A stretch of DNA of 64,000 nucleotides, taken from DSWT01 sp035420085 (GTDB lineage Bacteria; Chloroflexota; Anaerolineae; B4-G1; SLSP01). The notes under the pieces were generated by a model. It saw nothing but the letters and a program-made list of their open reading frames with translations. It ran no database searches and was not told where the DNA came from. Below, piece after piece: positions 9,061 through 16,500 of the stretch. Made by a program: the position numbers and the translations under genes. The stretch lies in assembly GCA_035420085.1 (NCBI GenBank), contig DAOLUH010000023.1, positions 1 through 64,000 of the forward strand. The letters run 5' to 3'. How positions within the stretch are numbered: the first letter of the stretch is position 1; every line of letters starts with the position of its first letter.

Positions 9061-10032
9061 ATGTCCGAACTTTATGCCAGCGTTGATCTGGGCGGCACGA
9101 AAATCGCCTGCGCTTTTGGGACAGCGGACGGCGATATCGTTGCCGAATGCACGACGCCGACACACTCTCACGAGGGGCCGGAAGCCGTGTTGGGGCGCAT
9201 CGCTGATTTGGTGAACGCGCTCGCCGCCAGTGTCGGGCAGCGCCCGGCGGCAGTAGGGATGGGCGTGCCGGGCCTGGCGGACGTGCAGCGCGGCGTCGTC
9301 AAATTCCTGCCCAACCTGCCCACCCATTGGCGCGATGTCCCCGCGTGGGATATGCTCGCGCCGCGTCTGGGCTGCCCCGTGTATTTGCTCAACGACGTGC
9401 GCATGGCGACGTTGGGCGAGCTGACGTTTGGCTTGGGGCGCGATTATGCCAGCGTGACGATGGCTTTCTTCGCACTCGGCACGGGCATCGGGGGTGGGGT
9501 GGTTATTGATGGGAAGCTGCGCCTCGGCCCTTTGGGTGCTGCCGGAGAGCTGGGCCACCAGACGATCCTGCCCGACGGTCCACTGTGCGGCTGCGGCAAT
9601 CGCGGCTGCCTGGAGACGCTCGCTGGCGGCCCGGCGATTGTCGCACAGGGCGTGTGGCTGCTGCAATCGGGCCGCGCCCCGCGTCTCTACGACCTCGTGG
9701 AAGGTGATGTAGCGCGCATCACCCCCCGCGAGATGGCGCAGGCGGCGGAAGCCGGCGACGACACGGTGCGTGACGTACTCACGCGCGCCGCTGAATACCT
9801 GGGCATCGGCGTCGCCAACGTGATCGTGATGCTGCATCCCGATCTGGTTGTCCTCGGCGGCAGCGTCGCGCAAATCGGGCCGCTGCTCTTCGACACGGTG
9901 CGCGCGACCGTGTTGCGCCGGGTGGGGATGTTCCCGCCCGACAACGTGCGCATCGAACCGTCACATTTGGGCAATCAGGCCGGATTGCTCGGTGGCATTG
10001 CGTTGGCAATGCGCGCTGATGTGAGAATATAA
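9061..10032 (+). CDS. ROK family sugar kinase (glucokinase-like)
   Basis: ROK proteins are ATP-dependent sugar kinases or, with an added DNA-binding domain, repressors. This 323-residue protein has no N-terminal helix-turn-helix and starts directly with the phosphate-binding motif A-S-V-D-L-G-G-T-K-I, so a kinase is favoured. The second phosphate motif is G-T-G-I-G-G-G, the sugar-binding segment is GAAGELGHQTI, and the structural zinc site reads C-G-C-G-N-R-G-C-L-E. A GGGAGG lies upstream of the ATG. It sits 18 bases after the unknown enzyme gene and 47 bases before deoC, so it probably phosphorylates the sugar released or handled by that pathway. Confidence 0.9.
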   Translation: MSELYASVDLGGTKIACAFGTADGDIVAECTTPTHSHEGPEAVLGRIADLVNALAASVGQRPAAVGMGVPGLADVQRGVVKFLPNLPTHWRDVPAWDMLAPRLGCPVYLLNDVRMATLGELTFGLGRDYASVTMAFFALGTGIGGGVVIDGKLRLGPLGAAGELGHQTILPDGPLCGCGNRGCLETLAGGPAIVAQGVWLLQSGRAPRLYDLVEGDVARITPREMAQAAEAGDDTVRDVLTRAAEYLGIGVANVIVMLHPDLVVLGGSVAQIGPLLFDTVRATVLRRVGMFPPDNVRIEPSHLGNQAGLLGGIALAMRADVRI

Positions 10033-10079
10033 CATCTTAACCTATGACTCAAAACCTATAACCAAAACAGGAGGACAAA

Positions 10080-10805
10080 ATGGATTACACGTACCTGGAC
10101 ATAGCCAAAATGATTGACCACTCTTTATTGAATCCGACGATGAGCGTGGCGACGCTGGAACAGGGCATTCTGGTGGGGCTGGCCTACGATGTGGCGAGCA
10201 TTTGCATCATGCCTTACTACCTCAAACGCTGCGCGCAGCTACTCCACGGCTCCACGGTCAAAGCCAGCGCGACCATCGGCTTCCCGCACGGCGGGCACAC
10301 CACGGCGATCAAAGTCGCTGAGGCAAAGCAGGCCCTGGCGGACGGTGGGGAAGAGTTGGATATGGTCGTCAACATCAGCAAGGTGCTCAGCGGCGATTGG
10401 GACTACGTGCGCGCTGAAATCAAAGCGGTGGTGGACGTGGCGCACGCGGCTGGCCAGAAGGTAAAGGTGATCTTCGAGAACTGCTACCTCAATGACGCGC
10501 ACAAGATCAAGCTGTGTGAAATCTGCGGCGAAGTGGGCGCGGACTGGGTGAAAACCTCGACCGGCTACGGCACCGGCGGCGCGACGCACGATGATCTCAA
10601 GCTGATGCGCGCACATTCCCCCGCGCATGTGCAGGTGAAGGCCGCCGGCGGCGTGCGTACCTTCGACGCGCTGCTCGAAGTGCGCGCGCTTGGCGTTACC
10701 CGTGTGGGCGCGTCGGCGACCGCGAAAATCCTGGACGAGTGCCGCGCCCGGCTGGGGCTGGAGCCGATCCAAATCGCAGATAAAGGCACATCTTCAGGCT
10801 ATTGA
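10080..10805 (+). CDS. deoC: Deoxyribose-phosphate aldolase
   Basis: The class I aldolase cleaves 2-deoxyribose 5-phosphate to glyceraldehyde 3-phosphate and acetaldehyde. The 241 residues fit the family. The Schiff-base lysine is Lys158 in DWVKTSTGYG, and the second conserved lysine is Lys187 in VKAAGGVRT. Other signatures are the MIDHSLLNP start and DMVVNISKVLSGDWDYV. GGAGG precedes the ATG. Its place behind a ROK kinase and an uncharacterised enzyme, rather than in a nucleoside operon, leaves room for a relaxed or different sugar-phosphate substrate. A terminator hairpin follows directly. Confidence 0.93.
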   Translation: MDYTYLDIAKMIDHSLLNPTMSVATLEQGILVGLAYDVASICIMPYYLKRCAQLLHGSTVKASATIGFPHGGHTTAIKVAEAKQALADGGEELDMVVNISKVLSGDWDYVRAEIKAVVDVAHAAGQKVKVIFENCYLNDAHKIKLCEICGEVGADWVKTSTGYGTGGATHDDLKLMRAHSPAHVQVKAAGGVRTFDALLEVRALGVTRVGASATAKILDECRARLGLEPIQIADKGTSSGY

Positions 10806-10821
10806 GCCCGGTTTCCACGGA

Positions 10822-10856
10822 AAACCGGCGAGGTTAGTGTGCCTCGCCGGTTTCTT
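10822..10856 (+). terminator. Rho-independent terminator of the ROK-deoC operon
   Basis: AAACCGGCGAGG (10822-10833) pairs perfectly with CCTCGCCGGTTT (10842-10853) around an 8-nt loop and is followed by a T-rich tail. It lies between deoC and the convergent AIM24 gene and may serve both. Confidence 0.8.
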
Positions 10857-10874
10857 TGTGACGATCAACGCGCC

Positions 10875-11555
10875 CTAGCTGCTTTTGGATGCGGCCACTT
10901 GTGCCTGCAAAGCCGTGATCTGATTGGCGAAGAAGGCATCGCGGCGGCCCGCGGGTGCGATCAACACCTTGCCGGTCCCGGTGAACGTATTGACCAGACC
11001 TTCGCCAGAAATCGCTGTGCCGAACAGCCCCTTGGTGGCTTTTTCGACTTTGAACTCGATGTTGCCGGTTCTGGCGACGGCAAACGTCCCGTCAACCACC
11101 AGCTTCGAGTTGTTCAGCTCGATGGTCTCCAGCGGCCCCTGCGACGTGATGACGACTTTCCCCCGCCCGGACACTTTGGTCTGGAAGAATCCTTCACCCG
11201 ACAGCATCCCGGACCACGCCTTGTTGGTGATGACTCCCACCTCAATGCCCATTTCGGACGCATAGTACGCGCCTCGATCGAGGATCCACTCCTCGCCGTT
11301 CAAGTCCAGAATGGTGAAATCACCATACGAAGGTTCCAGGAACAGTTGACCTGTCCCGCGATAGACCGGGCGGACGACCGATTCGGCGGACACCAACGAC
11401 TTGAGAAAGCCGCCCGCGGAAGGGGCTTTTGCTTCCATCGTGATGTTGCCGATCATGTAGTACATCGCTCCGGCTTCGATTCTGACGGCATCGTTGTTCA
11501 ACTCTATCTTGACGATGCGGAGCAGCTCTTTAGTTTGTACATCGAATGTGACCAT
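10875..11555 (-). CDS. AIM24 family protein
   Basis: The 226-residue protein matches the AIM24/TIGR00266 family, whose bacterial members are all-beta proteins of unknown function. Family hallmarks are the GAMYYMIGNITMEAK region near the start, repeated glycine-rich beta-hairpins (GTGQLFLEP, GRGKVVITSQG), and the C-terminal EGLVNTFTGTGKVLIAP. No signal peptide or membrane segment is visible. AGGAG lies just upstream of the ATG on the minus strand and a promoter precedes it. The yeast namesake acts in mitochondrial inner-membrane organisation, but that role should not be carried over to bacteria. Confidence 0.85.
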   Translation of the reverse strand: MVTFDVQTKELLRIVKIELNNDAVRIEAGAMYYMIGNITMEAKAPSAGGFLKSLVSAESVVRPVYRGTGQLFLEPSYGDFTILDLNGEEWILDRGAYYASEMGIEVGVITNKAWSGMLSGEGFFQTKVSGRGKVVITSQGPLETIELNNSKLVVDGTFAVARTGNIEFKVEKATKGLFGTAISGEGLVNTFTGTGKVLIAPAGRRDAFFANQITALQAQVAASKSS

Positions 11556-11617
11556 TTTTATCTCCTTTTGTTTTAGTGGGGTGGAAAAGCATCTTTTGCA
11601 GAACTAGACACACCTCT

Positions 11618-11646
11618 ACTATAGCACCAACCTGAAAAGAGGCTAA
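11618..11646 (-). promoter_or_regulatory. Candidate extended -10 promoter for the AIM24 gene
   Basis: On the minus strand TGCTATAGT gives an extended -10 (TATAGT at 11618-11623), with a weak TTAGCC -35 (11641-11646) 17 bp away. Confidence 0.45.
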
Positions 11647-11726
11647 TTTTGTATGACTTAACGAGATTACAAATGGGTGTGTGCTGAGGGCGCGTGTCAA
11701 TTTTAAGGGAAACTGCTATGTAGACT

Positions 11727-11760
11727 AGACCTGACAGGTTTTCTGAAACCTGTCAGGTCT
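11727..11760. repeat. Perfect 15-bp inverted repeat in the 11556-11886 gap
   Basis: AGACCTGACAGGTTT (11727-11741) and AAACCTGTCAGGTCT (11746-11760) flank the loop TCTG. The hairpin lies between the divergent AIM24 and pilin-like genes, where a terminator is not needed, so it is more likely an intergenic repeat. Apart from the AIM24 promoter I see nothing else in this gap. Confidence 0.7.
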
Positions 11761-11886
11761 GGCGCAAACTCGCCCTAATCCTGAAATGCACCTGTGCGCC
11801 GATGTCTATTTGCATGTTGATGAATGTTGAGAATAATGAAGGCATATAAAGGGTAAACAAGTTCTGAGCAAAGCCGGAGAAAAACG

Positions 11887-12840
11887 ATGGGCATCAAATT
11901 CATACTGACGAGTGAACTGTTCTTTCTGCTAGGTCTGTATTTGAGTCCGTTGGTTTTTGGGCTAGGGATAGCGCTGGGGCCGCTGGCCTATCAAAAGCTC
12001 TGGGCATGGCTCAATCGACGTCTGGGTAGACAATCAAAACTGCTGCTAAGCCCCAAAGATTCGTTCGATTCGGAATCTTTAGGCGATTATATTGGGGTAT
12101 ACGTGTGGTTAGGTGGCCTATTGATCGGGGCATGGACCTCAAGAAATCATCTTATCAGGCCAGAGAATTTGGCGGACTTGTTTTCCAATGCTTCTCAACT
12201 CTTGTTAAGAACGATGATTGGCGGCTTTTTGAGTTTGTGCCTGGGTGAGTTTTGCTCCTATCTCTATGAGCGCGAGACCATAATCCGGCTGCAGAAATAT
12301 CTGTCCACAGTCCCGATCATCCAGAAAATAAGCCGTGCTCTGCGTGCACTAGTGGTGTTGATAACTCCGTTCGCACGGCGAATAAACCGCTGTCTGGATT
12401 CACTGAACACATTGACAGAACGCATTGTTCGGCGTGTCCCGGCGCATTTGGCGTTCATAGTTGTGTTGGTTGTCATCATTTTTGGATGCAGCTTCTTGTA
12501 TGCAAATGTGTATGCAGTGGATGCGGCCGATTCTCAGCAGGGTCAGGCGCGTGCCAGCGATTTGTTGGCGGCATTGCAGACGTACAAGTCCGCCACCGGC
12601 AAGTACCCGGCGACATTGGAGGATCTGGTCCCGCAGTATATCTTGCACATTCCGCGTCCTGCCCGGCGCTACGAGTACAAGTATCTGACCTGTTGGCAGG
12701 GGGCCGGGTATCTGCTGTATTATCGCCTGCAAGGAACGGCGGGGACCTATTGTGGCTATGGGGATAAACTGTTCGCGTGGCAATGTGTCCCGATTTCGAC
12801 GGCCAGATTTCAGAATTCTTCGTGTGATGTCCCGAAGTAG
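11887..12840 (+). CDS. Membrane protein with a C-terminal pseudopilin-like domain
   Basis: The family is not recognised. The 317-residue protein has hydrophobic segments near residues 8-35, 70-90 and 105-125, a basic amphipathic middle, and one strong membrane helix (HLAFIVVLVVIIFGCSFLYA) near residue 190. The part after this helix reads GQARASDLLAALQTYKSATGKYPATLEDLVPQYI, split here by wording only, and resembles the alpha-helix-to-globular region of GspG-type pseudopilins (A-x-L-x-x-Y-x-x-x-x-G-x-Y-P-x-x-L-x-x-L). Four cysteines near the C terminus could form disulfides if this part is extracytoplasmic. It stands alone ahead of a metallopeptidase gene. Confidence 0.55.
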   Translation: MGIKFILTSELFFLLGLYLSPLVFGLGIALGPLAYQKLWAWLNRRLGRQSKLLLSPKDSFDSESLGDYIGVYVWLGGLLIGAWTSRNHLIRPENLADLFSNASQLLLRTMIGGFLSLCLGEFCSYLYERETIIRLQKYLSTVPIIQKISRALRALVVLITPFARRINRCLDSLNTLTERIVRRVPAHLAFIVVLVVIIFGCSFLYANVYAVDAADSQQGQARASDLLAALQTYKSATGKYPATLEDLVPQYILHIPRPARRYEYKYLTCWQGAGYLLYYRLQGTAGTYCGYGDKLFAWQCVPISTARFQNSSCDVPK

Positions 12841-12878
12841 AAGGAGAACTGTGTTGGAATTCTCAAGGATGATCGCCG

Positions 12879-13247
12879 ATGGAGCGTGAACTTTTCGAAG
12901 CATGGGTGGCGGAGGCGCTCGACGCGCTCCCGGAAGCCTTTCGCGACCGCCTGGAGAACGTCGAGGTGGTCGTCGAGGACTGGCCCGACCGCGAGACGTT
13001 GCGCCAGGCCGGCGTGCGCTATCCAGCGGAATTGCTCGGCTTTTATCACGGCATCCCGCAGACGCAGCGCACCCGTCATTACGGCCTGGTCTTGCCGGAT
13101 AAAATCTCTATCTACCGCCGACCGATTGAATTGCAGTGCCGCACGCTGGAGGAGATACGTGACACGGTTCATCACGTTGTGCGCCACGAAATCGCGCACC
13201 ATTTTGGGATCAGCGACGAGCGGTTGAGGGATATGGGGGCGTATTGA
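12879..13247 (+). CDS. Metallopeptidase-family protein (zincin fold, HExxH)
   Basis: This short protein (122 residues) matches the bacterial 'metallopeptidase family' (DUF1025-like) size and layout. The zinc motif H-E-I-A-H is at residues 103-107, followed by H-F-G-I-S-D-E-R-L in which Asp or Glu could give the third ligand. The upstream LLGFYHGIPQTQR and P-D-K-I-S-I-Y-R-R segments are typical of the family. Proteolytic activity has not been shown for most members. It lies 38 bases after the pilin-like gene and may be co-transcribed. Confidence 0.85.
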   Translation: MERELFEAWVAEALDALPEAFRDRLENVEVVVEDWPDRETLRQAGVRYPAELLGFYHGIPQTQRTRHYGLVLPDKISIYRRPIELQCRTLEEIRDTVHHVVRHEIAHHFGISDERLRDMGAY

Positions 13248-13255
13248 CCAACCCT

Positions 13256-13297
13256 TGCGAAGGTCCAGGCGAACTGGTTCGCCCACCTTCGCAAGGG
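13256..13297. repeat. Palindromic intergenic repeat of the CCTTGCGAAGG family
   Basis: ACCCTTGCGAAGGT and its partner ACCTTCGCAAGGGT bracket an inner inverted repeat (GGCGAAC/GTTCGCC), giving a long hairpin between two convergent genes. It may act as a bidirectional terminator; the same core word recurs at 2454, 19005 and 25132. Confidence 0.6.
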
Positions 13298-13309
13298 TTC
13301 CAGGGACGT

Positions 13310-15463
13310 TTACGGCACGACGTTCCCGTTGAGCGCGGTAACGTCTTTGAGCGCCGGGATGTAGTACTCTTCTAAATACTCCTGCACCATGCGCCGCGTC
13401 GAGAAGCGCGGTCCCACGGTGCGAATGGCTTCTTTCATCATCGTGACCCACCCGCGGGGAATGTCGTCGCGGTCGCGCTTGTAGAACAGGGGCACGACTT
13501 GCTCTTCCAAGACTTTGTACAAGGCGTTGGCGTCTGCATCGTCTTGCAGATTGGGGTCTTCGTAGCTCTGCCCTGAATCAATCGCCCAGCCGTTGCGCCC
13601 GTTGTACGCCTCGGCCCACCAGCCGTCAAGGATGCTCAGGTTGAGGATACCATTGAAGGCGGCCTTCATCCCGCTCGTGCCGCTGGCTTCCTGGGGCTTG
13701 CGCGGCGTGTTCATCCACACATCCACCCCCTGAACCAGGTAACGCGAGACGTGCATATCATAATCTTCCACAAAGGCGATGCGTCCACCAAACTCTGGAC
13801 TCCGCGCGATGTTGTAGATCTGTTGCAGCAGCAGCTTGCCGGGATCGTCAGCGGGATGCGCTTTGCCCGCGAAGATGAATTGGACAGGACGATAGCGGTC
13901 GTGGATGAGCGCCTTCAGGCGTTCGATGTCCCGGAAAATCAGGCTGGCGCGCTTATACGTCGCAAACCGGCGCGCAAAACCGATCACCAGCGCGTCTGGA
14001 TCGAGGAAGATGCCGGAGCAGAGCAGTTGATCGGGGGGGGTGGCCTGCTGCATACGGGCATCCCGCGCGCGCTCGCGTATGGTGGAGAACATTTTTCGTT
14101 TCAGGTGGATGTGCGCGTCCCAAAGTCGTTCATCAGGTATCTCCTCCACGCGCGTCCAGAGCAGTGGATCATTCTGGTGCACGATCCAATCGGGGCTGAT
14201 GTAGCGACGGTACAGGCGATGCATCGCTTCGCCGGTCCACGACGCCAGATGGACGCCGTTGGTCACGTGCCCGATGGGGACTTCATCGCCAGACTTATCC
14301 GGCCACAGACTTTGCCACATTTTGCGCGACACTTCCCCGTGTAATTCACTCACGCCGTTGGCGCGCCCCGACATTTCCAGAGCGAGTTTGGTCATATTGA
14401 AAGATTCATAATTGCCGATTCTGTGGCTGCCCAATTTCAGGAACTCTTCCCGGCTGAGGTTGAGTTGCGGCCAGCAATTGAAGAAGTATTTATCAATCAG
14501 AGAAAAATCGAACGTGTCATGCCCTGCCGAGACCGGCGTGTGCGTGGTGAAGATGGTTCCCGCGCGCACCCGTGTCTTCGCTTCTTCGAAGGACATGCCC
14601 TGGGCGATGAATTCACGCGCACGTTCGAGAACCATGAAAGCGGAATGGCCCTCATTGATGTGCCAGACAACGGGCTGTAGCCCGATGCGGCGGAGAATTT
14701 GCACGCCTCCAATGCCGAGTAGAATCTCTTGCTGGATGCGCATTTCGCGGTCGCCGCCGTACAACCGCGCCGTGAGTTGGCGGTCCCACGGTGCGTTCTG
14801 CTCTACATCGGCATCCATCAAATACAGACGCGCCCGCCCCACCAGAACTTCCCAGACTTGCAGGTAGATGTTGCGATCTCCCACCTTCACGGGAACGAGG
14901 TGCCGGTCGCCGTTGCCGTTCCACGCCAGGCGCATCGCCACTTCCGCGGTATTGAGCGGCGGGTAGATCGCTTCTTGCCAGCCGCTATGATCCAGCCTTT
15001 GGCGGAAGTAGCCTTGCTCGTAGAGAAAACCAACGGCGACAAAGGGCAATCCCATATCGCTGGCTTCCTTGGTGTGGTCGCCAGAGAGCACGCCAAGACC
15101 GCCGGAATAGATAGGCATTGAAGCGTGCAGGCCAAATTCCGCCGACAGGTAGGCGATAGGACTTTTGCTGTACCATTGCGTGCTGCCGTGGGTATCCTTG
15201 TCCATTTCCATCAGCACCGCATCGAAGTCGCGCAGAAAAATGGGATCCTTAGCCAGTTCGTTGAGGCTTTCCTGGGGGATTTCCTGAAGAATCCGCACAG
15301 GATTGTGCCGGGTGGTCGTCCAAAGGGTACGATCCAGTTGTTTGAAGAGATCGCGTGAATCGCGGTGCCAGGACCACCATAAGTTGTAGGCAAGTTCCTC
15401 TAAACGCGCCAGACGGGGCGGGAGTTTTTGTTGTATCAGTGATTGTTTTGCTTTGTCCATCAT
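13310..15463 (-). CDS. glgP: Alpha-glucan (glycogen/maltodextrin) phosphorylase
   Basis: The enzyme releases glucose 1-phosphate from the ends of storage glucan using pyridoxal phosphate. The 717 residues fit the shorter phosphorylase subfamily (TIGR02094-type), which begins with a distinct N-terminal region (LEELAYNLWWSWHRDSR). Visible signatures are AYLSAEFGLHASMPIYSGGLG, here listed only to position 130, WHINEGHSAF, and the PLP-lysine region EASGTSGMKAAFNGILNLS near the C terminus. It is preceded by a TTGACA promoter on the minus strand and is separately transcribed from the rpsB-rho cluster upstream. No glycogen synthase lies in the window. Confidence 0.93.
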   Translation of the reverse strand: MMDKAKQSLIQQKLPPRLARLEELAYNLWWSWHRDSRDLFKQLDRTLWTTTRHNPVRILQEIPQESLNELAKDPIFLRDFDAVLMEMDKDTHGSTQWYSKSPIAYLSAEFGLHASMPIYSGGLGVLSGDHTKEASDMGLPFVAVGFLYEQGYFRQRLDHSGWQEAIYPPLNTAEVAMRLAWNGNGDRHLVPVKVGDRNIYLQVWEVLVGRARLYLMDADVEQNAPWDRQLTARLYGGDREMRIQQEILLGIGGVQILRRIGLQPVVWHINEGHSAFMVLERAREFIAQGMSFEEAKTRVRAGTIFTTHTPVSAGHDTFDFSLIDKYFFNCWPQLNLSREEFLKLGSHRIGNYESFNMTKLALEMSGRANGVSELHGEVSRKMWQSLWPDKSGDEVPIGHVTNGVHLASWTGEAMHRLYRRYISPDWIVHQNDPLLWTRVEEIPDERLWDAHIHLKRKMFSTIRERARDARMQQATPPDQLLCSGIFLDPDALVIGFARRFATYKRASLIFRDIERLKALIHDRYRPVQFIFAGKAHPADDPGKLLLQQIYNIARSPEFGGRIAFVEDYDMHVSRYLVQGVDVWMNTPRKPQEASGTSGMKAAFNGILNLSILDGWWAEAYNGRNGWAIDSGQSYEDPNLQDDADANALYKVLEEQVVPLFYKRDRDDIPRGWVTMMKEAIRTVGPRFSTRRMVQEYLEEYYIPALKDVTALNGNVVP

Positions 15464-15481
15464 TTACCTTCCGTAACGAAA

Positions 15482-15510
15482 ATTGTTGCATCACTATAAT
15501 TCATTGTCAA
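15482..15510 (-). promoter_or_regulatory. glgP: Promoter of glgP
   Basis: On the minus strand, consensus TTGACA (15505-15510) and AACAAT (15482-15487) are 17 bp apart. Transcription would begin about 10 bases upstream of the glgP start, just leaving room for the AAGG ribosome-binding site. Confidence 0.55.
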
Positions 15511-15533
15511 GGGCGCGGTTTCCCGCGCCCTTG
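15508..15533 (-). terminator. Hairpin between the membrane-protein gene and glgP
   Basis: CAAGGGCGCGG (15508-15518) and CCGCGCCCTTG (15523-15533) form a perfect 11-bp stem with a 4-nt loop just after the upstream gene. The stem ends inside the -35 box of the glgP promoter, so termination and initiation signals overlap. Confidence 0.65.
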
Positions 15534-15551
15534 CTGTCGTCCATTCTCAAT

Positions 15552-16388
15552 TTAAGGCCGAATCCATAACACCAGCACAAACATCAACATGGCGACGATC
15601 CCGAATTCCAGCAGCACTTTGCGGGTCAGCCGCCCTAACAGATATTGATAGCTTAATCCACTCAACAAATACAGTTCCAGCGTCAGCATAGTGGCCGCAG
15701 TCCACGTGGAGATGGGCCAGTAGCCCAAAACCCAGGCCATTTCGCTGACCAGCAGGGCGATGATCCCGCCGAAGAGCAGCACCATCGGCCAATCTGCACC
15801 GCTGGCGCTCAACAGGTCGAAGGCCAGCAGCGTGATCAGCAGAAAAATCGCCGGGCCGGTGATCAGGGCGCGCTCTTGCGCTTGTAAAATCACACTTGTC
15901 AGTGCGAAGCCAAGCAGGTAGTCGGCGATATTGAGCAGTGTGCGCGCGCTTGTATAGCCGGGACTTTCTGACGAGAACGCGCGGTAATTGAGGTGGATCA
16001 ACAGTCCAATGAGGACCCCACCAACCAGCAACGTGACTAACCAGACCGGCCATGAGGCGGCGCGAATCAGCAACAGCGAAGCCAGGAGGGTCCCCAGCGC
16101 TGGGTTGATGAGGGAGAAAATCAGCAGGCGCTCCTGGGTTTCACGATGCGGGTGTCCCTGGATGAGCGAAAATGTGCCAGTGGCCACCAATCCCACCATC
16201 AGGAGCGCCAACAACCAGTTTCCTCCAAAGGCCAGCTGAAGCGGCGAGCCAAGAATGTGTCGCACCCCCCAGATCAGGGTGGGCAATTCTATGAACCGGA
16301 ACAACGTCGCGCTGGCCAGGGTGACGGCCAGGATGACGCTGAGCCGGTCGCGCTCCGTATGTTGGGTCTCTTCACCTTGCATAAACAT
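15552..16388 (-). CDS. Hypothetical integral membrane protein
   Basis: I do not recognise this 278-residue protein. It is almost entirely hydrophobic, with about eight predicted membrane helices, a short basic and polar N terminus (QGEETQHTERDRL) and a loop rich in charged residues near residues 78-90 (GHPHRETQERLL). It has no obvious catalytic or transport signature. It follows rho by 112 bases in the same direction, with a strong hairpin (16454-16484) between them, so it may be a separate unit. Multi-helix proteins of this kind are usually annotated as unknown-function membrane proteins. Confidence 0.6.
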   Translation of the reverse strand: MFMQGEETQHTERDRLSVILAVTLASATLFRFIELPTLIWGVRHILGSPLQLAFGGNWLLALLMVGLVATGTFSLIQGHPHRETQERLLIFSLINPALGTLLASLLLIRAASWPVWLVTLLVGGVLIGLLIHLNYRAFSSESPGYTSARTLLNIADYLLGFALTSVILQAQERALITGPAIFLLITLLAFDLLSASGADWPMVLLFGGIIALLVSEMAWVLGYWPISTWTAATMLTLELYLLSGLSYQYLLGRLTRKVLLEFGIVAMLMFVLVLWIRP

Positions 16389-16453
16389 AGAAGGTTATTC
16401 TAACGCGGGGCTAACATTTGTCAACTGTTCTGCGGATCTAAAGCTATATCCAA

Positions 16454-16484
16454 CGTAACGGCGACCTCGTCGGTCGCCGTTACG
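16454..16484 (-). terminator. Terminator-like hairpin after rho
   Basis: CGTAACGGCGACC and GGTCGCCGTTACG form a perfect 13-bp stem with loop TCGTC 17 bases past the rho stop. No T-run follows, so it could be a processing or attenuation hairpin rather than an intrinsic terminator. Confidence 0.6.
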
Positions 16485-16500
16485 GGTAAGGCAGCGGTGG

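Noticed and set aside
7975..9873. 632-residue open frame on the minus strand
   Set aside because: It lies opposite the 608-aa protein and the ROK kinase genes, both with clear ribosome-binding sites; the product is rich in Arg, His and Ala as expected from the complement of GC-rich coding DNA, and no motif is visible.
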